Both the position numbers and the translations under genes were made by a program. From Schistocephalus solidus (Eukaryota; Platyhelminthes; Cestoda; Diphyllobothriidea; Diphyllobothriidae), in assembly GCA_017591395.1 (NCBI GenBank), contig WEDG01004929.1, positions 1-64,000 of the forward strand: a DNA stretch of 64,000 bases, written 5' to 3'. Every line of letters starts with the position of its first letter. Position 1 is the first letter of the stretch. Positions 24,683-35,494 of this stretch are shown here, piece by piece. Below the pieces are notes generated by a model. It saw only the letters and a list, made by a program, of their open reading frames with translations, did not search any database and had not been told where the DNA came from.

Positions 24683-26170
24683 TCAGAAATCGGCGCAGCC
24701 TTCGGCGAAGAGGTCCATGCTCCTTTGCATGTCCTCCTCCGTCACGATGTTAAGGGCGCAGTCGTCCGCGAAGAGCAAGTCATGGACTGTAGTCGTAGAC
24801 ACGCGCGTTGGAGCCTGCATACGCCGACTGTTGAGAAGGTGCCCGTCAGTTCTGTAAGCGATGCGTATAACAGGCTGCTCATCACGGTAGGCGTCCATCA
24901 GCATAGCCGAGAACATGAGACTGAAGAGGATGGGGGCCAGTACGCAGCCCTGCTTCACTCCGTTGGTCACTGCGAATGCTTCGGATACCGTCCCGTTGTC
25001 AGTGACGCGCGCCGTCATCCCGTCATGAAACTGACGCACCATGTGCGTGAACCGCTCAGGACAACCAAATTTCTGCATGACTTTCCACAGTCCGTCGCGA
25101 TTCACCGTGTCAAAGGCTTTCGTTAGATCCACGAAGGTAGTGTATAGGTGAGTTCGCATCTCCTGACACTTCTCTTGTAGCTGGCGGGCGGCAAAGATCA
25201 TATCGGTTGTTCCGCGGTGTCGGCGGAAGCCACATTGGCTTTCTGGGAGCAGGCCCTGCTCTAGGTGACCGTTAAGACGATTGAGAAGGATACGGGCGAA
25301 GATCTTCCCGGTGCTGTTGAGCAACGAGATGCCTCTGTGATTATCACAGAGTTGCCGGTTCCCCTTCCGTTTGTAGAGATGGACGATGGTCGCGTCTTTG
25401 AAATTCTGAGGAACTTGTCCTTGGCGCCACATCTCCTGGAAGAGTGTTGTGAGTTCTGCCATCAGCCGGGGCCCACCGTGCTTGTAGACTTCCGGTGGGA
25501 TTGCGTCGGATCCCGGTGCTTTACCGCTGGAAATCTGCTGCACGGCCTGGATGGTTTCTGGTAGGGAAGGCGGCAGATTCAGGTCATTGTTCGTGTCCAC
25601 TTGAGGGAGCTGGTCAATGGCAGCATAGGAGATGGCTGATGAGCAATTAAGGACACTTCTGAAGTGCTCGGGCCAGCGCTTCAGAATTTGCGATTTCTCT
25701 GTCAGCCGTGTTGTGCCGTCAGAGCTGAGCAGCGGTGCGGACCCCTTGATACACGGGCCGTAGATGGCCTTGATGGCTTTGAAAAAGTTTTTCATTTCAT
25801 TGCGGTTCACATACCCCTGGATTTCCTCAGCCTTTCGGATCATCCAGGCATCCTGCATCTCCCGCAGCCGTTGTTGTACAAGGCGCCGGCCTCTGAAAAA
25901 GGCTGCTTTGGTGGCGTCAGTCCACAGGTCCATGTAGGCTTTGTGTAGTCTATTCTTCTCCGCGAGTAAGTTGGTGATGTCGGCGTCATTGTCGTCAAAC
26001 CAGTCCTGGTGTCGACGGTGTGCGCGTCCGAGTACATCGAGGGCGGTGGACTGGATGACACTTCGCAGTTGACACCATCGTGTCTCCACGGTAGCGTTAT
26101 CCTCTGGAGCATGCAGGTCCTCCAGTTTCTCGGTTATTTGGTTGCTGAAATCAAAACAGTGAGCAGGCAA
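24683..26170 (-). pseudogene. LINE reverse transcriptase catalytic region
   Basis: About 490 open codons on the minus strand. Recognisable blocks in order: QDWFDDNDADI linker, GKAPGSDAIPPEVYK, HRGISLLNSTGKIFARILLN, QCGFRRHRGTTDMIFA, FVDLTKAFDTVNRDGLW, GVKQGCVLAPILFSLMFSAM and the catalytic [10 protein letters not shown]. It ends at a TGA (24683-24685) where the family continues, so it is truncated relative to the C-terminal region. Confidence 0.85.
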
Positions 26171-27026
26171 ATTTAATAAAAAGAGTATTTAACTTACATG
26201 GCGGCCTCTTACCTTGGGGCCTTCGTCGGGGTTGCAGTCGGAGCCTCATCTGGGAGATGACGAGGCGGTGATCTGTCCAACCATCGGCATCGCGGATCGC
26301 CTTGGTTACCAGCACGTCCTGTCGATCTCGCCTCTGGACGAGAACATAGTCCAGTAGATGCCAGCGCCGCGACCGAGGGTGCATCCACGTGGCCTTCTCC
26401 CGCGTCGGAAGGCGGAAGAAGGTGTTGGACAGCAGGAGACGGTGTTCCGCACACGTGCGCAGAAGAAGGAGGCCGTTAGCGTTGCAGCTACCGAGACCGT
26501 GGGGACCCAGCACTCCCTGTCAGGCAGCGTGGTTCGTCCCGACGCGGGCATTGAAGTCACCAAGGACAATTAACTTGTCCTCTTTCGGCACAGTCGCCAG
26601 CAAGGCGTGCAGGTCCTCGTAGAATTTGTCCTTCGCCGCATCAGAGCTCGTCATTGGGGGAGCGTAGGCGCTGATGATGGTGGCGAACTGGTCTCCCCGA
26701 AGAGGCAGGCGGAGGCTCATCAGGCGATCATTGATACCCTGCGGCAGACAGGAGAGACGTCCAACAATGTCGTTCCGGATGGCAAAGGCAACACCAGCGT
26801 CGCGTCACTCTGCCTTTTGCCGGCCGCTCCAGAAGAAGGTGTATCCGGCACCCACCTCCTCCAGCTGACCCTGCTCAGAGAATCGGGTCTCGCTGAGAGC
26901 AGCAATGTCCACCTTGTAGCGCGCCAGTTCCCGAGCGACTAGCGCCGTCCTCCGTTCCGGCCGGTTGCTCCTAGGATTGTCTAAAAGGGAGCGAACATTC
27001 CATGCTGCTAGTGTGAGTGGACTCAC
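26151..27026 (-). pseudogene. LINE apurinic-like endonuclease domain
   Basis: One minus-strand frame is broken by two TGA codons (26805-26807 and 26520-26522). It carries LAAWNVRSL at the start, ALSETRF (catalytic Glu), [10 protein letters not shown] and [12 protein letters not shown] near the end, in the order of the exonuclease-endonuclease-phosphatase fold used by LINEs to nick DNA. A one-base shift near 26160-26170 separates it from the RT frame. Confidence 0.8.
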
Positions 27027-27030
27027 CCGA

Positions 27031-27969
27031 GCAGCCTGGAGAGTATGGCGAGGGGGATGGGGACGGGGGGTATTGTTGTTTGTTTGAGTTTTACGACCGC
27101 GTAGTTTTCGATCTGCGAGCCGCGGCCGGCTGCAGAAGACGTGAGACCCAGCATTTTTTTAGGGCACATTTTCTAGCCCCTTCCTCCGTGAGGAGGCAAG
27201 CAGTGCTATCCCTAAATAGGGCTGCTCGGACATCCCAGGCGGCTGCCGAACTCCACTATGGGTCACGGATTGTTTTAGTGGGAGAACGACCCGAGTTATT
27301 CTGGGCCACCTACGGGGTTGCTGTCGCCCCCACCGTACGACTTTTTGAGAGGGGGGAGGTGGGAAGTTCGGGAGTCAGACATACCGAGTGTGGAGGCACA
27401 CACAACACCGGAGACCCTCACCTGGTTTAGCCCGCCAGTCGTGACGGTTGCCCGGGTTGTGGCCGCTGGGAAGAACCCAACTTCGAGGAGCCACAGGTGA
27501 GAGTTGGGTACCAGTTAGAGGTGGCCACAGGAGCATTCACCACCTGTACGAGACAAATGGAGCGACCAAATGCAAGCTGTGTGGTGCTGCCCCTAACTAG
27601 TACCCCTACACCCCAAGGGGCACACACACTCTCCGTGGACACCATGTTCACTTTTGCGACCGTTTGGATTCGCATATTTTTTTAGACATGAACAATTCCT
27701 TCAGCGTCTTAATGCGCCTCCTATGGTCAAACTGAGGAAACTGTGGCAGTACGGCCGCTCCACCATGCCGCCTTCAGTCCGTCTAACGTCCCCTGTCAGT
27801 TGACTGCTTGAGCCGCGCGTTACTTGGCGCCAAAGTGGTGAGATCTCGAGATCGATCAACGTTGCATCCACCGCCGATTGGTTGTAGGTGGACAAAACCT
27901 AGGCGCACACAAGCCCCCCCGCACCGGGGCTAACAACTTAAACGTTTGTCACTCGCCTGATGAGAAGAC
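27031..27969. other. Possible LINE 5' region and unique sequence
   Basis: Immediately upstream (minus sense) of the endonuclease start there is GC-rich sequence to about 27500 that may be the LINE 5' UTR. I cannot place its boundary without a second full copy. No other gene is evident. Confidence 0.35.
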
Positions 27970-28225
27970 CGGTTGCATAGGTGGATGGGCACTCACCGAT
28001 TGGTTGAAGGACTCACTCGTCCCGTACTGCCTTGCCGCTAACTCTCTAGTCCCGCCAGCAGCTGCACAGCCGCTAATATTTTGCACAGAATACCATAACC
28101 GACAAGGACAAGGGAGACTGGTATGACCATTTCTGGCCTATTAGTCGTCATTAGCCAGCCATACACAACCTCGAATCCGCAACCTGTCCCCTGCCACTGC
28201 TGAGGAGTTGCGTTCAGTCGGTCCA
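27970..28225 (-). repeat. tRNA-like SINE copy
   Basis: The minus-strand reading starts near a B-box-like GGATTCGAGG. It continues with TATGGCTGGCTAATGACGAC and ATGGTCATACCAGTCTCCCT, the family body, and ends with CAGTACGGGACGAGTGAGTC, also present near 15450 and 44720. Confidence 0.65.
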
Positions 28226-29049
28226 ATAAATTTGCCTACCTGTCCTCCAATTTCGGAACTATCGAGTTGAACACCATCGCATCTTGAAACCGGAAACAAA
28301 CTGGTATTGACCAATATTTGTCGATTTTAATCTTCGCGAGAGCTGCAGGAAAGAGAGGAATGAAAAGCAATTCCTTCGGAGACAACTTACCAATAGTGGA
28401 TATCTGAAGGCAGTCATTTTCATCAGTGAAAGGGTAAGCACGAGGACTGAGGACAGATCGAGCAGAAAATATGTTCCTCCGTTTCAAGGCTCTTCGTTTC
28501 CAACCTTAGTTACACAGTACGGAGAGTTTTTAACTCGACTGGTGTTACAGAGTGGCCCTTAGTACCTCCATCACTATCCAGTAAAACCTCAAGAGTACGA
28601 AATACCCCATTGATGGTGACCGCAACTGTATCTTTGTTTAAGTGTTAGCCTGTATCGAAGGTTATAGTGTTTACTATGACTCCCATAACAGGATGCGCTG
28701 CATATGGGTCCAGTCCAGACGGACTCCGATTATCTTACGGCAGGGAGATGGAGGAGAGTGTGTGATGGCTCTGCTCCACGCGATTTTTGCAACGCTGCGT
28801 CTCTCGCGATTACTTTCACGTGAGCACCAGCGGCAGTCTAGTTCTCGACCAATCACGGCCGTCCAAACCGACCAATCATCGTCAAGGCCGATTCAGCAGA
28901 CGTGCTCTGGCTGCAGGCATTGTGAAGACTCCTTCGCTCTCTCGCACGTGTACCCTCATCCGGCTGCCACATGGCCAACGAAAAAGCCGATACATACTGA
29001 ACGATGGATAGATGGTTATATCCATGTCACTCCACAGGGCATTTTAGAA
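28226..29049. other. Stretch without supported gene
   Basis: It contains the second copy (about 28800-28895) of a block also found near 19000. The 138-codon frame at 28642-29058 (+) runs through that repeat and has no family support. Confidence 0.4.
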
Positions 29050-29600
29050 AATAATTAGGGGCTTTTGACAGATTTGGATAATTAATTTGACCCAATTGTG
29101 AAAAAACTCGGTGGGATTCGAACCCGTGACAGTAAGCGGAAGGTTCTAGTACAGCCAATGCTCTAGCCACTTGAGCTCCGAGGGCCCACCGAGAGGGGAG
29201 AGTTTAATCACAGTTGGGCGGTACTAAAGCCTTCCCCTTGCTGTCGTGGGTTGGAATCCTATCAAGGTCGCCGAGTTTTTCACGATTGGGTCAAATGCAT
29301 TATTCAAATCTGTTAAAAATCTCAACTGGTTGTCATCTGGTGGATTCTAGATCGATTACTTGGAAACTCCCGCTTGGATAGCCAGCTTACTGTATCAAAA
29401 TTGGCGGATTTCCTACGTTTTAGTAGGTTTGGCGGGTAACTTGACCCAAGTGTGACTAAACTCACGGCTACTGGTGGGGCCTCGCAGCTGGAGTGGCTAG
29501 TACTTTGGTTGTACTAAGGTCTTCCCCTTGGTGTCGTGGGTTCGAATTCCACCGCGGCCGCCGAGATTTTCACAATTTGGTCAAATAACTTAGAAGATAG
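29050..29600. repeat. Cluster of a second tRNA-like SINE family, partly palindromic
   Basis: Three units. The first (29050-29190) is inverted; its minus strand reads GAGCTCAAGTGGCTAGAGCA (A-box-like) and GGGTTCGAATCCCACC (B-box). The second (about 29206-29340) is direct but lacks its head. The third (about 29430-29600) is direct with head GCAGCTGGAGTGGCTAGTAC and B-box GGGTTCGAATTCCACC. All share the tail CGAGTTTTTCACRATTGGGTC. These are SINE units, not tRNA genes: the acceptor and anticodon stems do not close well. Confidence 0.65.
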
Positions 29601-29959
29601 GGTTACTGAAAGAAGACAGTAGCATGTTTTGTTACATGTAACCCCGGGAGGATTATACAAGGGGATATATGTGCTAGTTTCTGATGGCCTGGTGGCACGT
29701 AGGGCTTTACTGGTCAAACTTCCTCATATACGAATGGGGACGAGACGATATTTGCAGGCAGAGCATTCCATGTCTGAACCACCCTGTTGCGTCCAGTCTG
29801 CCAGTCACATGTAGTTTGAGAGGATGTCCTCTGAAAGTAGGGGTAGTGGTCAGCTCTACGGAAATATATTTTTCAAATCACCCCGTCTCTCTTCCAGCAA
29901 ACGATGAACGCACTGCTCTCAGGCCTCTCGAGTACGGCTGGGTACCTGAAAGACCTCAT

Positions 29960-31740
29960 CCACATGGGTTGCTCCCCTGTTGAGCTCAAAAGTCTGAGTG
30001 TGCGCAGTAATCAAATGCGTGCAGGAAGATGGCTTCCACCTGAGGTTTGACAAATACCCATTCTTCCTCGAGTCAAGCAAGTACCTCGGAATCCTCTTAA
30101 ACACCCCTGGGAGTCATCTAGACTCCGAAAATATACGTTCCATCCAATGAGTGCCTGTAACCGAGGATTTACCACAACTTCGTTCGTTCCTTGGCCTGAT
30201 CAGCAACTATAGCGCCTTGCTACCGTCGCTGCACGGCTCAACCATCTGCTGTAGAAGGATGCTTCCTGGTGCTGGTCCTCCAACAGTGTAAAAATCTTTG
30301 TGTAGCTGAATTCGATGTTGAGTTTGAATCAGCTGTTCACACACTATGGCCTGACTCTGCCGACGCATCCAACCATGAAGTTGGTGCTGTCATCTCGCAC
30401 ACTTTTCCCGACGGGCCTGAAAAGGCGATCATGTAGGCAACCCGCACGCTAACTCCTATGGAGAATAATTATGGCCAAATCTATATAGAGGCAGTAACCA
30501 TCACCTTTGCCGTCTATAAATTCTACAAGCTACTGTACGGTCGTCATTTGACGGTTTTGGCAAACCATAAACAATTACTGTCAATATTCGGTTCGAAGAA
30601 GGGCATTCCCGTTTATTCAGCCGGCTGATTTCAACAACGGACAAGTATTCTTCTCGATTACGATTTCAATATCCGCTACTACCACACTACCGACTTTGAT
30701 GAGACTGACGCCCTTTCCCACCTCAACTGTAGGCATCAGGAACCTGAGGAAGACATCGTGGTTGCTTCCATTTCGATTGAGGACGATGTACGCTGTCAGG
30801 TTTTCGACACCATATTAGGCATACCTGTCGCTACCGCTGACACCCGGCGCATACCGAACTGTATCCCGTTCTTAGCCAAGCAATCGCTTACGTGCACACC
30901 AGCTGGCCAACCACTGCTCACACTGACGAGGTTCACCAGCTTTTCCTGTGCCGAGCATCCTTATCGGTGGTTGATTACTGTTCCATGTTTGCTGAGCGCG
31001 TGGTCATTAATTATTCACTTCGACTTGTTGTACTACGCATCCTGGTGCCAGTCAAACGAAGTCCATAACTCGCAGTTTCGTCTACTGGGTGGGTATTGAT
31101 AACGACATAAACGACCTCGTTCGACACTGTTCCCGTTGTCAGCACGCGACTAAGATGCCGTATCGTCAACCGCTAGGGCCATAGCAACCGCCTTGTTAAC
31201 GTGTGCTTATCGATTTCATTGGCCCACATGATGGAGCCTCATACTTAATCTTGTTCGACGCCTAATCAAAGTGGCCCGAGATTGCACCGCTGAATTTTGT
31301 AACTAGATCTGCCTCGCATCACTTCCCTACGACGCAACTTCAACCAGCATGGTCTACCAGATGTTCTGATTTCGGATACTGGCTCCCAATTATCTCATCG
31401 GCGTTTGAGGATTTCTGCCGTCAACAGTACATCCAACATCTTCGCTCCCCACCCTACCACCCTCAAACTAATGGTCAGGCGAAGCATTTTGTCGACACAT
31501 TCAAAAGAACCCTCTTAAAAGCTCGTGGGGAGGGGACCAAGGACCAGATAATCAAGACATTCCTGTTTTCTTAATGGACCACTCCGAACCCGGCTTCCCC
31601 TGATGCTCACATTCCCAAGATGAGTAATCTCACAGAAAAGCACGTGCGCGCATTTCTCATGCTGCATGTCATTAACGATACTCAACAATGTTCCGCGTTG
31701 ACTGTGGCCACAAAACTCTCGTCAGATCTGATCGATCCAT
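29960..31740 (+). pseudogene. Ty3/gypsy LTR retrotransposon pol remnant
   Basis: Fragments in changing frames with many stops follow pol order. The end of reverse transcriptase (SKYLGILLNTPG; QLRSFLGLISNYS) lies about 30070-30215. RNase H (DASNHEVGAVIS; NYGQIYIEAVTITFAVYKFY; YGRHLTVLANHK) lies about 30360-30570. Integrase pieces (RHCSRCQHATKMPYRQPLGP; VLIDFIGPHDGASYLILF; YHPQTNGQAKHFVDTFKRTL) lie about 31115-31520. No gag, protease or flanking LTRs could be identified. It is long dead and makes no product. Confidence 0.8.
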
Positions 31741-32434
31741 GGCCGCGAGAATGTTACTCAGCTCTTCTCTAACTTTCTCTTGAAGCGGATTGGACAGAAT
31801 ATGACCAATCTGAACGGGATGCTATAAATACACGCAAATTTGCAGTGAGGATGACTTGTAGGTTTGAAATGAACTTTCTCGCGGCCGATCGTGTCCTCTC
31901 TTTCTCTACCGTTTTGAGATTGGAGACAACTTTTGAGCATGCATACGCTTCGTGCGAGTTTTAAGTACCAGGCTGGGTCATACCAGTTCTCTTGCAGAGC
32001 GTAAAGAAAAATAGGAAAAGACAATTTGAAGGCCTATGGCATTTTCGCTGTTCCAGGGCTTTTCAATAAGCCCTAGTTTGCCTTACTCTATCCCTGTCTA
32101 GACAGCCGCTATCGTCTATAAACTGGGGTTGTCTACCTAAACAAGCTGCCCATTTCCGCCACCAAATCGATGTCAATTGTCAGACATGGAAAGTGAGCGT
32201 GTGTGACAGCCCTTCGTGCGATGCCGATCGATATCTTGCCTGTCGCTGATTGGCTGCAAGCGGACGCGTTCAGGTGCACAAACGCGCTCCCCACTACGAA
32301 ACATGGCAGCGGCGGCTGACTCTCGGCGTGGTTGGCCAAAGGCTTAGGCTAATTTCTGAGTTACTGCTAAGCACACTGTTATATTAAAGAATATTATAGT
32401 ATTTTTGCCGGTTGGATGACTTATATGACCGTCT

Positions 32435-32760
32435 AAGCAGGGCACGGGAATAGGAACGCCCCGTCCACTTAAAATAGGTGGCCTTGCTATATATGTCAGG
32501 AAGGATATATATTCCTGTGTCTTAACCCTAAAACTTACCTAAAAACCTAAATTTAAAACTATCTTTGCCATAGCCTTAGCATAAACATAAACCCTACAGT
32601 TAACACGAACCCAAGCCTTAACTTTTACATAATCCTGACCCCAACCCATACTCTGACCTTAACCCTAACTTTAAACCCAACCCTAACCCTCACCTTAAAC
32701 CTAATTTCTCCGAAATTTGGCGCAAAGCCACCTGTATTGCGGGCGCTTCCTGTCCCCATG
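32435..32760. repeat. Element with imperfect terminal inverted repeats and telomere-like interior
   Basis: The left end (about 32435-32495: GGAACGCCCCGTCC ... ATAGGTGGCCTTGC) is matched in reverse complement by the right end (about 32715-32760: GCGCAAAGCCACCTGTATTG ... GCGCTTCCTGTCCCC). Between them are degenerate CCCTAA-like units (AACCCTAACCCTCACC, TAACCCTAACTTTAAACCC). A second copy with the same ends and interior is at 43175-43430. This suggests a small non-autonomous DNA element, not a chromosome end. Confidence 0.55.
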
Positions 32761-33479
32761 TCCCGTTTGGGCGGCCATCATCCTTACCTTTCTTGCCTCG
32801 TTGACATTTGACCTTGGGAAATCTATTGCCAATCCTCACACATCGCCAAATTACTCCGCCTCAGAGCTGAGAAAGGGTCAAGGTAAGCGGCAAGGCTCTG
32901 AGCTTAGGGGAAGTTCGCTATAGCGCTCTCTGGCGCCCACGCCGTGCAAGAGATCACGTGGTCACACATCACCACCCGTCTCTGGGCCAGTCAATCACAA
33001 GCACCCACAAACTGCTATCGGCCCATCAACCGAACAAGCGGACACCGGCGGACGGGTGCACGCAGGTCCCGAGTTTACCGCGCGTCGGGGCCTCTGATCA
33101 CCGTGAGTGTCTGTACAGGATACGCTTCTCCCCAAAAACGGAACTGGGCATTATGATTGTAGTACTTTGAGTACAAACACTGCTTAGACCCCTTACATCA
33201 CCACTGTACTCCAACTGAAAGTGGTCAAAACAACTGAATGAAGACCTGTATGTTTAAATGGAGGAGGATACAGTCAGCACATTTATCCTCTCTATGCTTG
33301 GCACCCCTCAGGTAACTCAAAAAAGGAACATTTGAGGTAATTCGCATTTGATTTTAATCGAGGATCACTGGACAAAATGGATCCAGTTACATGCTCATAT
33401 AGTAGAAATTGCAGTGAAAATTAGATTGAAAAAGTTGACCTCGTGGACAACAAACAGAGTCACCTGCCGATTGTGTGGT
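32761..33479. other. Downstream flank of the 33480 gene
   Basis: No gene is recognised. A possible weak poly(A) signal for the minus-strand gene, ATTAAA, lies at 33353-33358 (minus), about 125 nt past its stop codon. Confidence 0.35.
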
Positions 33480-35345
33480 TCAGATTTTCGTCGGTATCGT
33501 GACGTCCATGGCCGGCCAGATGGTAGCTAGCTGGGGTCTACGTTCAGTGTACCTCCGAATAGCTTTCATGGCCTCCTTGGCTGCTGTCCTCGAAAGGGGG
33601 TTCTGCCAGGCGGAATCGAGAATATTTAGCAGACGATGTTCACTTATCTTAAATTCCACCACCCTCAGGTGGTCCCAGTAAGTGTACATGAAAGCGATCA
33701 ACCGAGGCCAGTGACGGGTTATCGAGAGAGAGCGTACCTGTGGACCGCGATCCAGGACGCACCTAAGTAGGACCTGTTTCTGGTGGCAGTGCAGAATAAA
33801 TGCCATAACCACAAAGAACGCCGGAAAACTGTCATCAAAGGTGTCCGCCGCCCTTATCAGGGTCGCCATGATATCATAGAGGAGGGGCGGCGATCCGATG
33901 TTGCCGATCGCTTTCATCAGTTTATGATTACTGACCACGGCAATCAAGGTGATTGCGGCCTCTAGGCGACAGGAGACGAAGGTGCTGTTGCAGGACCTCA
34001 ACAACTGATCCAGCCAGTTGCCATGCTGAGCCGCTAAGTGGCAGAGCTGGTTGTGCAGCACGGGATTCCTCTTAGAGGTCTCCAAAACTGCCAGCATCTT
34101 AAAACGAATGCAGTGTCCCGCTACGTGCCTGTAGGCGAGAAGATCGACGGCGAGTTGACTGAGCGCCATACCCACCAGCTCCTCATCTCTCTCTTGCTGC
34201 CAGGCTTCGTTCGGCAGAGCGCTCAGCGCGATCTTGGACATGAGACTGAGCAGACAGGGCTCATCCTTCTCCAACAGCTGACCCACAGCCTTCAGCACGT
34301 TTTTTGCTTGATCCTTTGGCTGTGGCAAGAAGAGGAGACTGGTAACTGGGCCCATTCCGGTCACTTTCTGCGTCTGGTCTGTAATAGGTTTCCTCAGGCG
34401 TGGCAGACCCTCAAGTTCAGAAAGACCGAGAGCGGCGGAAGAACAGCGAAATGTCGACCTGCGCATAACTCTGCTTTGTCTTTTTAAAACAATCGGGGCA
34501 GCGGCGGCGGCTGCCACAACAGAGGAGTTATTGGTTTGTTTCAGGAAGTCGCTGAATATTTCGCTCCTCGTTACCGACTCACTGGGCAGGTCTGAATTGA
34601 GACGTTCAATGAAAGAGGCCCCTGAAAGCTCAGATAGGCTGGTTTCGCTGGAGGATTCCTTGGGTGGAGCACCAACGGTAACGGGCACTACAGTCTGCAT
34701 CATGTACTTCTGATAGTTTACCCGTAGTTTTTTACTGCGTGGTGCGAGGGTGAAACGGGCTTCCTTATTGCGCGCCTTCCGTTGTTCTTGCACTGAGGGC
34801 AGGTCGTTGACGCCGGCGACACAGGGAATCACCTCGCGATGGGGTGGTAAATTGGTGTGGCATTTTCGAAGCAGAACAGTGTCCAGACCGGGAGCATTGA
34901 TAAGTGTGGCCTCCGTAATTGCCTCCACAGCGTCGGAATCGACCCCACCATCGGAGAGATCGGGAGACTCATAGTCCGAGTCATTGGAGTGGTCCACTGG
35001 AATTTTCTTGATAACTTCGCGGGTCAGTCTATGCAAAGGTATTGGACTCTCGGGAACAAACTTTCCGGCGGCATTTTTGATCATAATGGTCGCTGTGGGC
35101 AGACGAAACTGTCGTCGTTGTCGTTCAATTTTGCCTGAGAGTATGACGTCTGGGTCCCTTGATTGGACCTCGTCTAGGAGGAGGTTCTTAACCAGAGCCT
35201 CGGTAATAGAAACGCCTCTTCGTCTGCTGGGTGGAAGGAACATTTGTCCCTCATCGAAGATATCAGCAAAGTCGTCTGTTGAGGTTGAACTGGCCCTTGC
35301 CGAAACGTTCTGTTTCGTCATTTTCTGTCCTACGGCAGCTGAAAA
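33480..35345 (-). CDS. Unrecognised protein with helical-repeat C-terminus, main exon
   Basis: About 620 open codons on the minus strand, far longer than any chance frame here, ending at TGA 33480-33482. The first 300 residues are polar (FADIFDEGQMFLPPSRRRGV; VDHSNDSDYESPDLSDGGVD) and likely disordered, with an alanine run near AAAAAAP. From about residue 345 the sequence becomes Leu/Ala-rich amphipathic helices (ALSQLAVDLLAYRHVAGHC; RLEAAITLIAVVSNHKLM; AAKEAMKAIRRYTERRPQLA), typical of ARM/HEAT-like solenoids. An internal Met (MTKQNVSARASS) could be a start, but an acceptor (GCATCCACAG) at the upstream edge joins in phase 0 to 35402-35494, so the protein probably begins further upstream. No signal peptide or membrane segment is seen. 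I cannot name it. Confidence 0.8.
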   Translation of the reverse strand, partial: FSAAVGQKMTKQNVSARASSTSTDDFADIFDEGQMFLPPSRRRGVSITEALVKNLLLDEVQSRDPDVILSGKIERQRRQFRLPTATIMIKNAAGKFVPESPIPLHRLTREVIKKIPVDHSNDSDYESPDLSDGGVDSDAVEAITEATLINAPGLDTVLLRKCHTNLPPHREVIPCVAGVNDLPSVQEQRKARNKEARFTLAPRSKKLRVNYQKYMMQTVVPVTVGAPPKESSSETSLSELSGASFIERLNSDLPSESVTRSEIFSDFLKQTNNSSVVAAAAAAPIVLKRQSRVMRRSTFRCSSAALGLSELEGLPRLRKPITDQTQKVTGMGPVTSLLFLPQPKDQAKNVLKAVGQLLEKDEPCLLSLMSKIALSALPNEAWQQERDEELVGMALSQLAVDLLAYRHVAGHCIRFKMLAVLETSKRNPVLHNQLCHLAAQHGNWLDQLLRSCNSTFVSCRLEAAITLIAVVSNHKLMKAIGNIGSPPLLYDIMATLIRAADTFDDSFPAFFVVMAFILHCHQKQVLLRCVLDRGPQVRSLSITRHWPRLIAFMYTYWDHLRVVEFKISEHRLLNILDSAWQNPLSRTAAKEAMKAIRRYTERRPQLATIWPAMDVTIPTKI

Positions 35346-35401
35346 CTGTGGATGCAATAAATCAGGAAAGCCTAAAAGATGGCTAACTTTAAGATATTTA
35401 C

Positions 35402-35494
35402 ATTGAGACCTGCAGTCGAGCCCCTCAGCCTAACCAGCTCAGAGGACGACAAGTTTTCGTTCTCTCCGAATTCCAGTAGATACGCTGATGCGTC
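35402..35494 (-). CDS. Upstream exon of the helical-repeat gene
   Basis: A 93-nt minus-strand exon between acceptor CTTCCTTTCCAG|GAC (edge 35494) and donor AAT|GTAAAT (edge 35402). It holds 31 open codons, phase 0 to phase 0 (YLLEFGENENLSSSELVRLR). The intron to the main exon is only 56 nt (35346-35401) and both sides keep frame. The codon before it must end in phase 0; the nearest upstream exon I found (38020-38551) ends in phase 2, so at least one exon is missing between them or they are different genes. Confidence 0.6.

Larger units (their letters stand above)
22276..27030 (-). mobile_element. Non-LTR retrotransposon (LINE), near-complete but decayed
   Basis: Read on the minus strand the element has endonuclease (about 27026-26160), reverse transcriptase (about 26170-24683), thumb/connection plus five C2H2 zinc fingers (24656-23079), and a 3' UTR to about 22276. 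Intact motifs include the endonuclease GDFN, TDHR and the RT FADD box. Three in-frame TGA codons (26805, 26520, 24683) and at least two frameshifts disable it. The architecture resembles the endonuclease-RT elements abundant in flatworm genomes, RTE-like in thumb sequence (YLGS ... LLYGAETW ... RWSGHLVRM). The C-terminal finger array is the distinctive part. The 5' boundary beyond 27030 is not clear. Confidence 0.85.

Noticed and set aside
26090..26215. A GTAAGT...TTTCAG intron-like interval between the LINE endonuclease and RT frames
   Set aside because: The segment reads as the expected linker in the RT frame ([10 protein letters not shown]) with one base shift, and splicing would not restore frame.
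29101..29190. tRNA gene on the minus strand
   Set aside because: A- and B-box-like motifs are present but the stems do not pair properly and the sequence recurs as a SINE head.
30758..31099. 113-codon plus-strand frame as an independent gene
   Set aside because: It lies between RNase H and integrase fragments of the decayed Ty3/gypsy pol region.
32500..32700. A real telomere or chromosome end
   Set aside because: CCCTAA-like units are degenerate, short, flanked by inverted repeats and duplicated at 43.2 kb.
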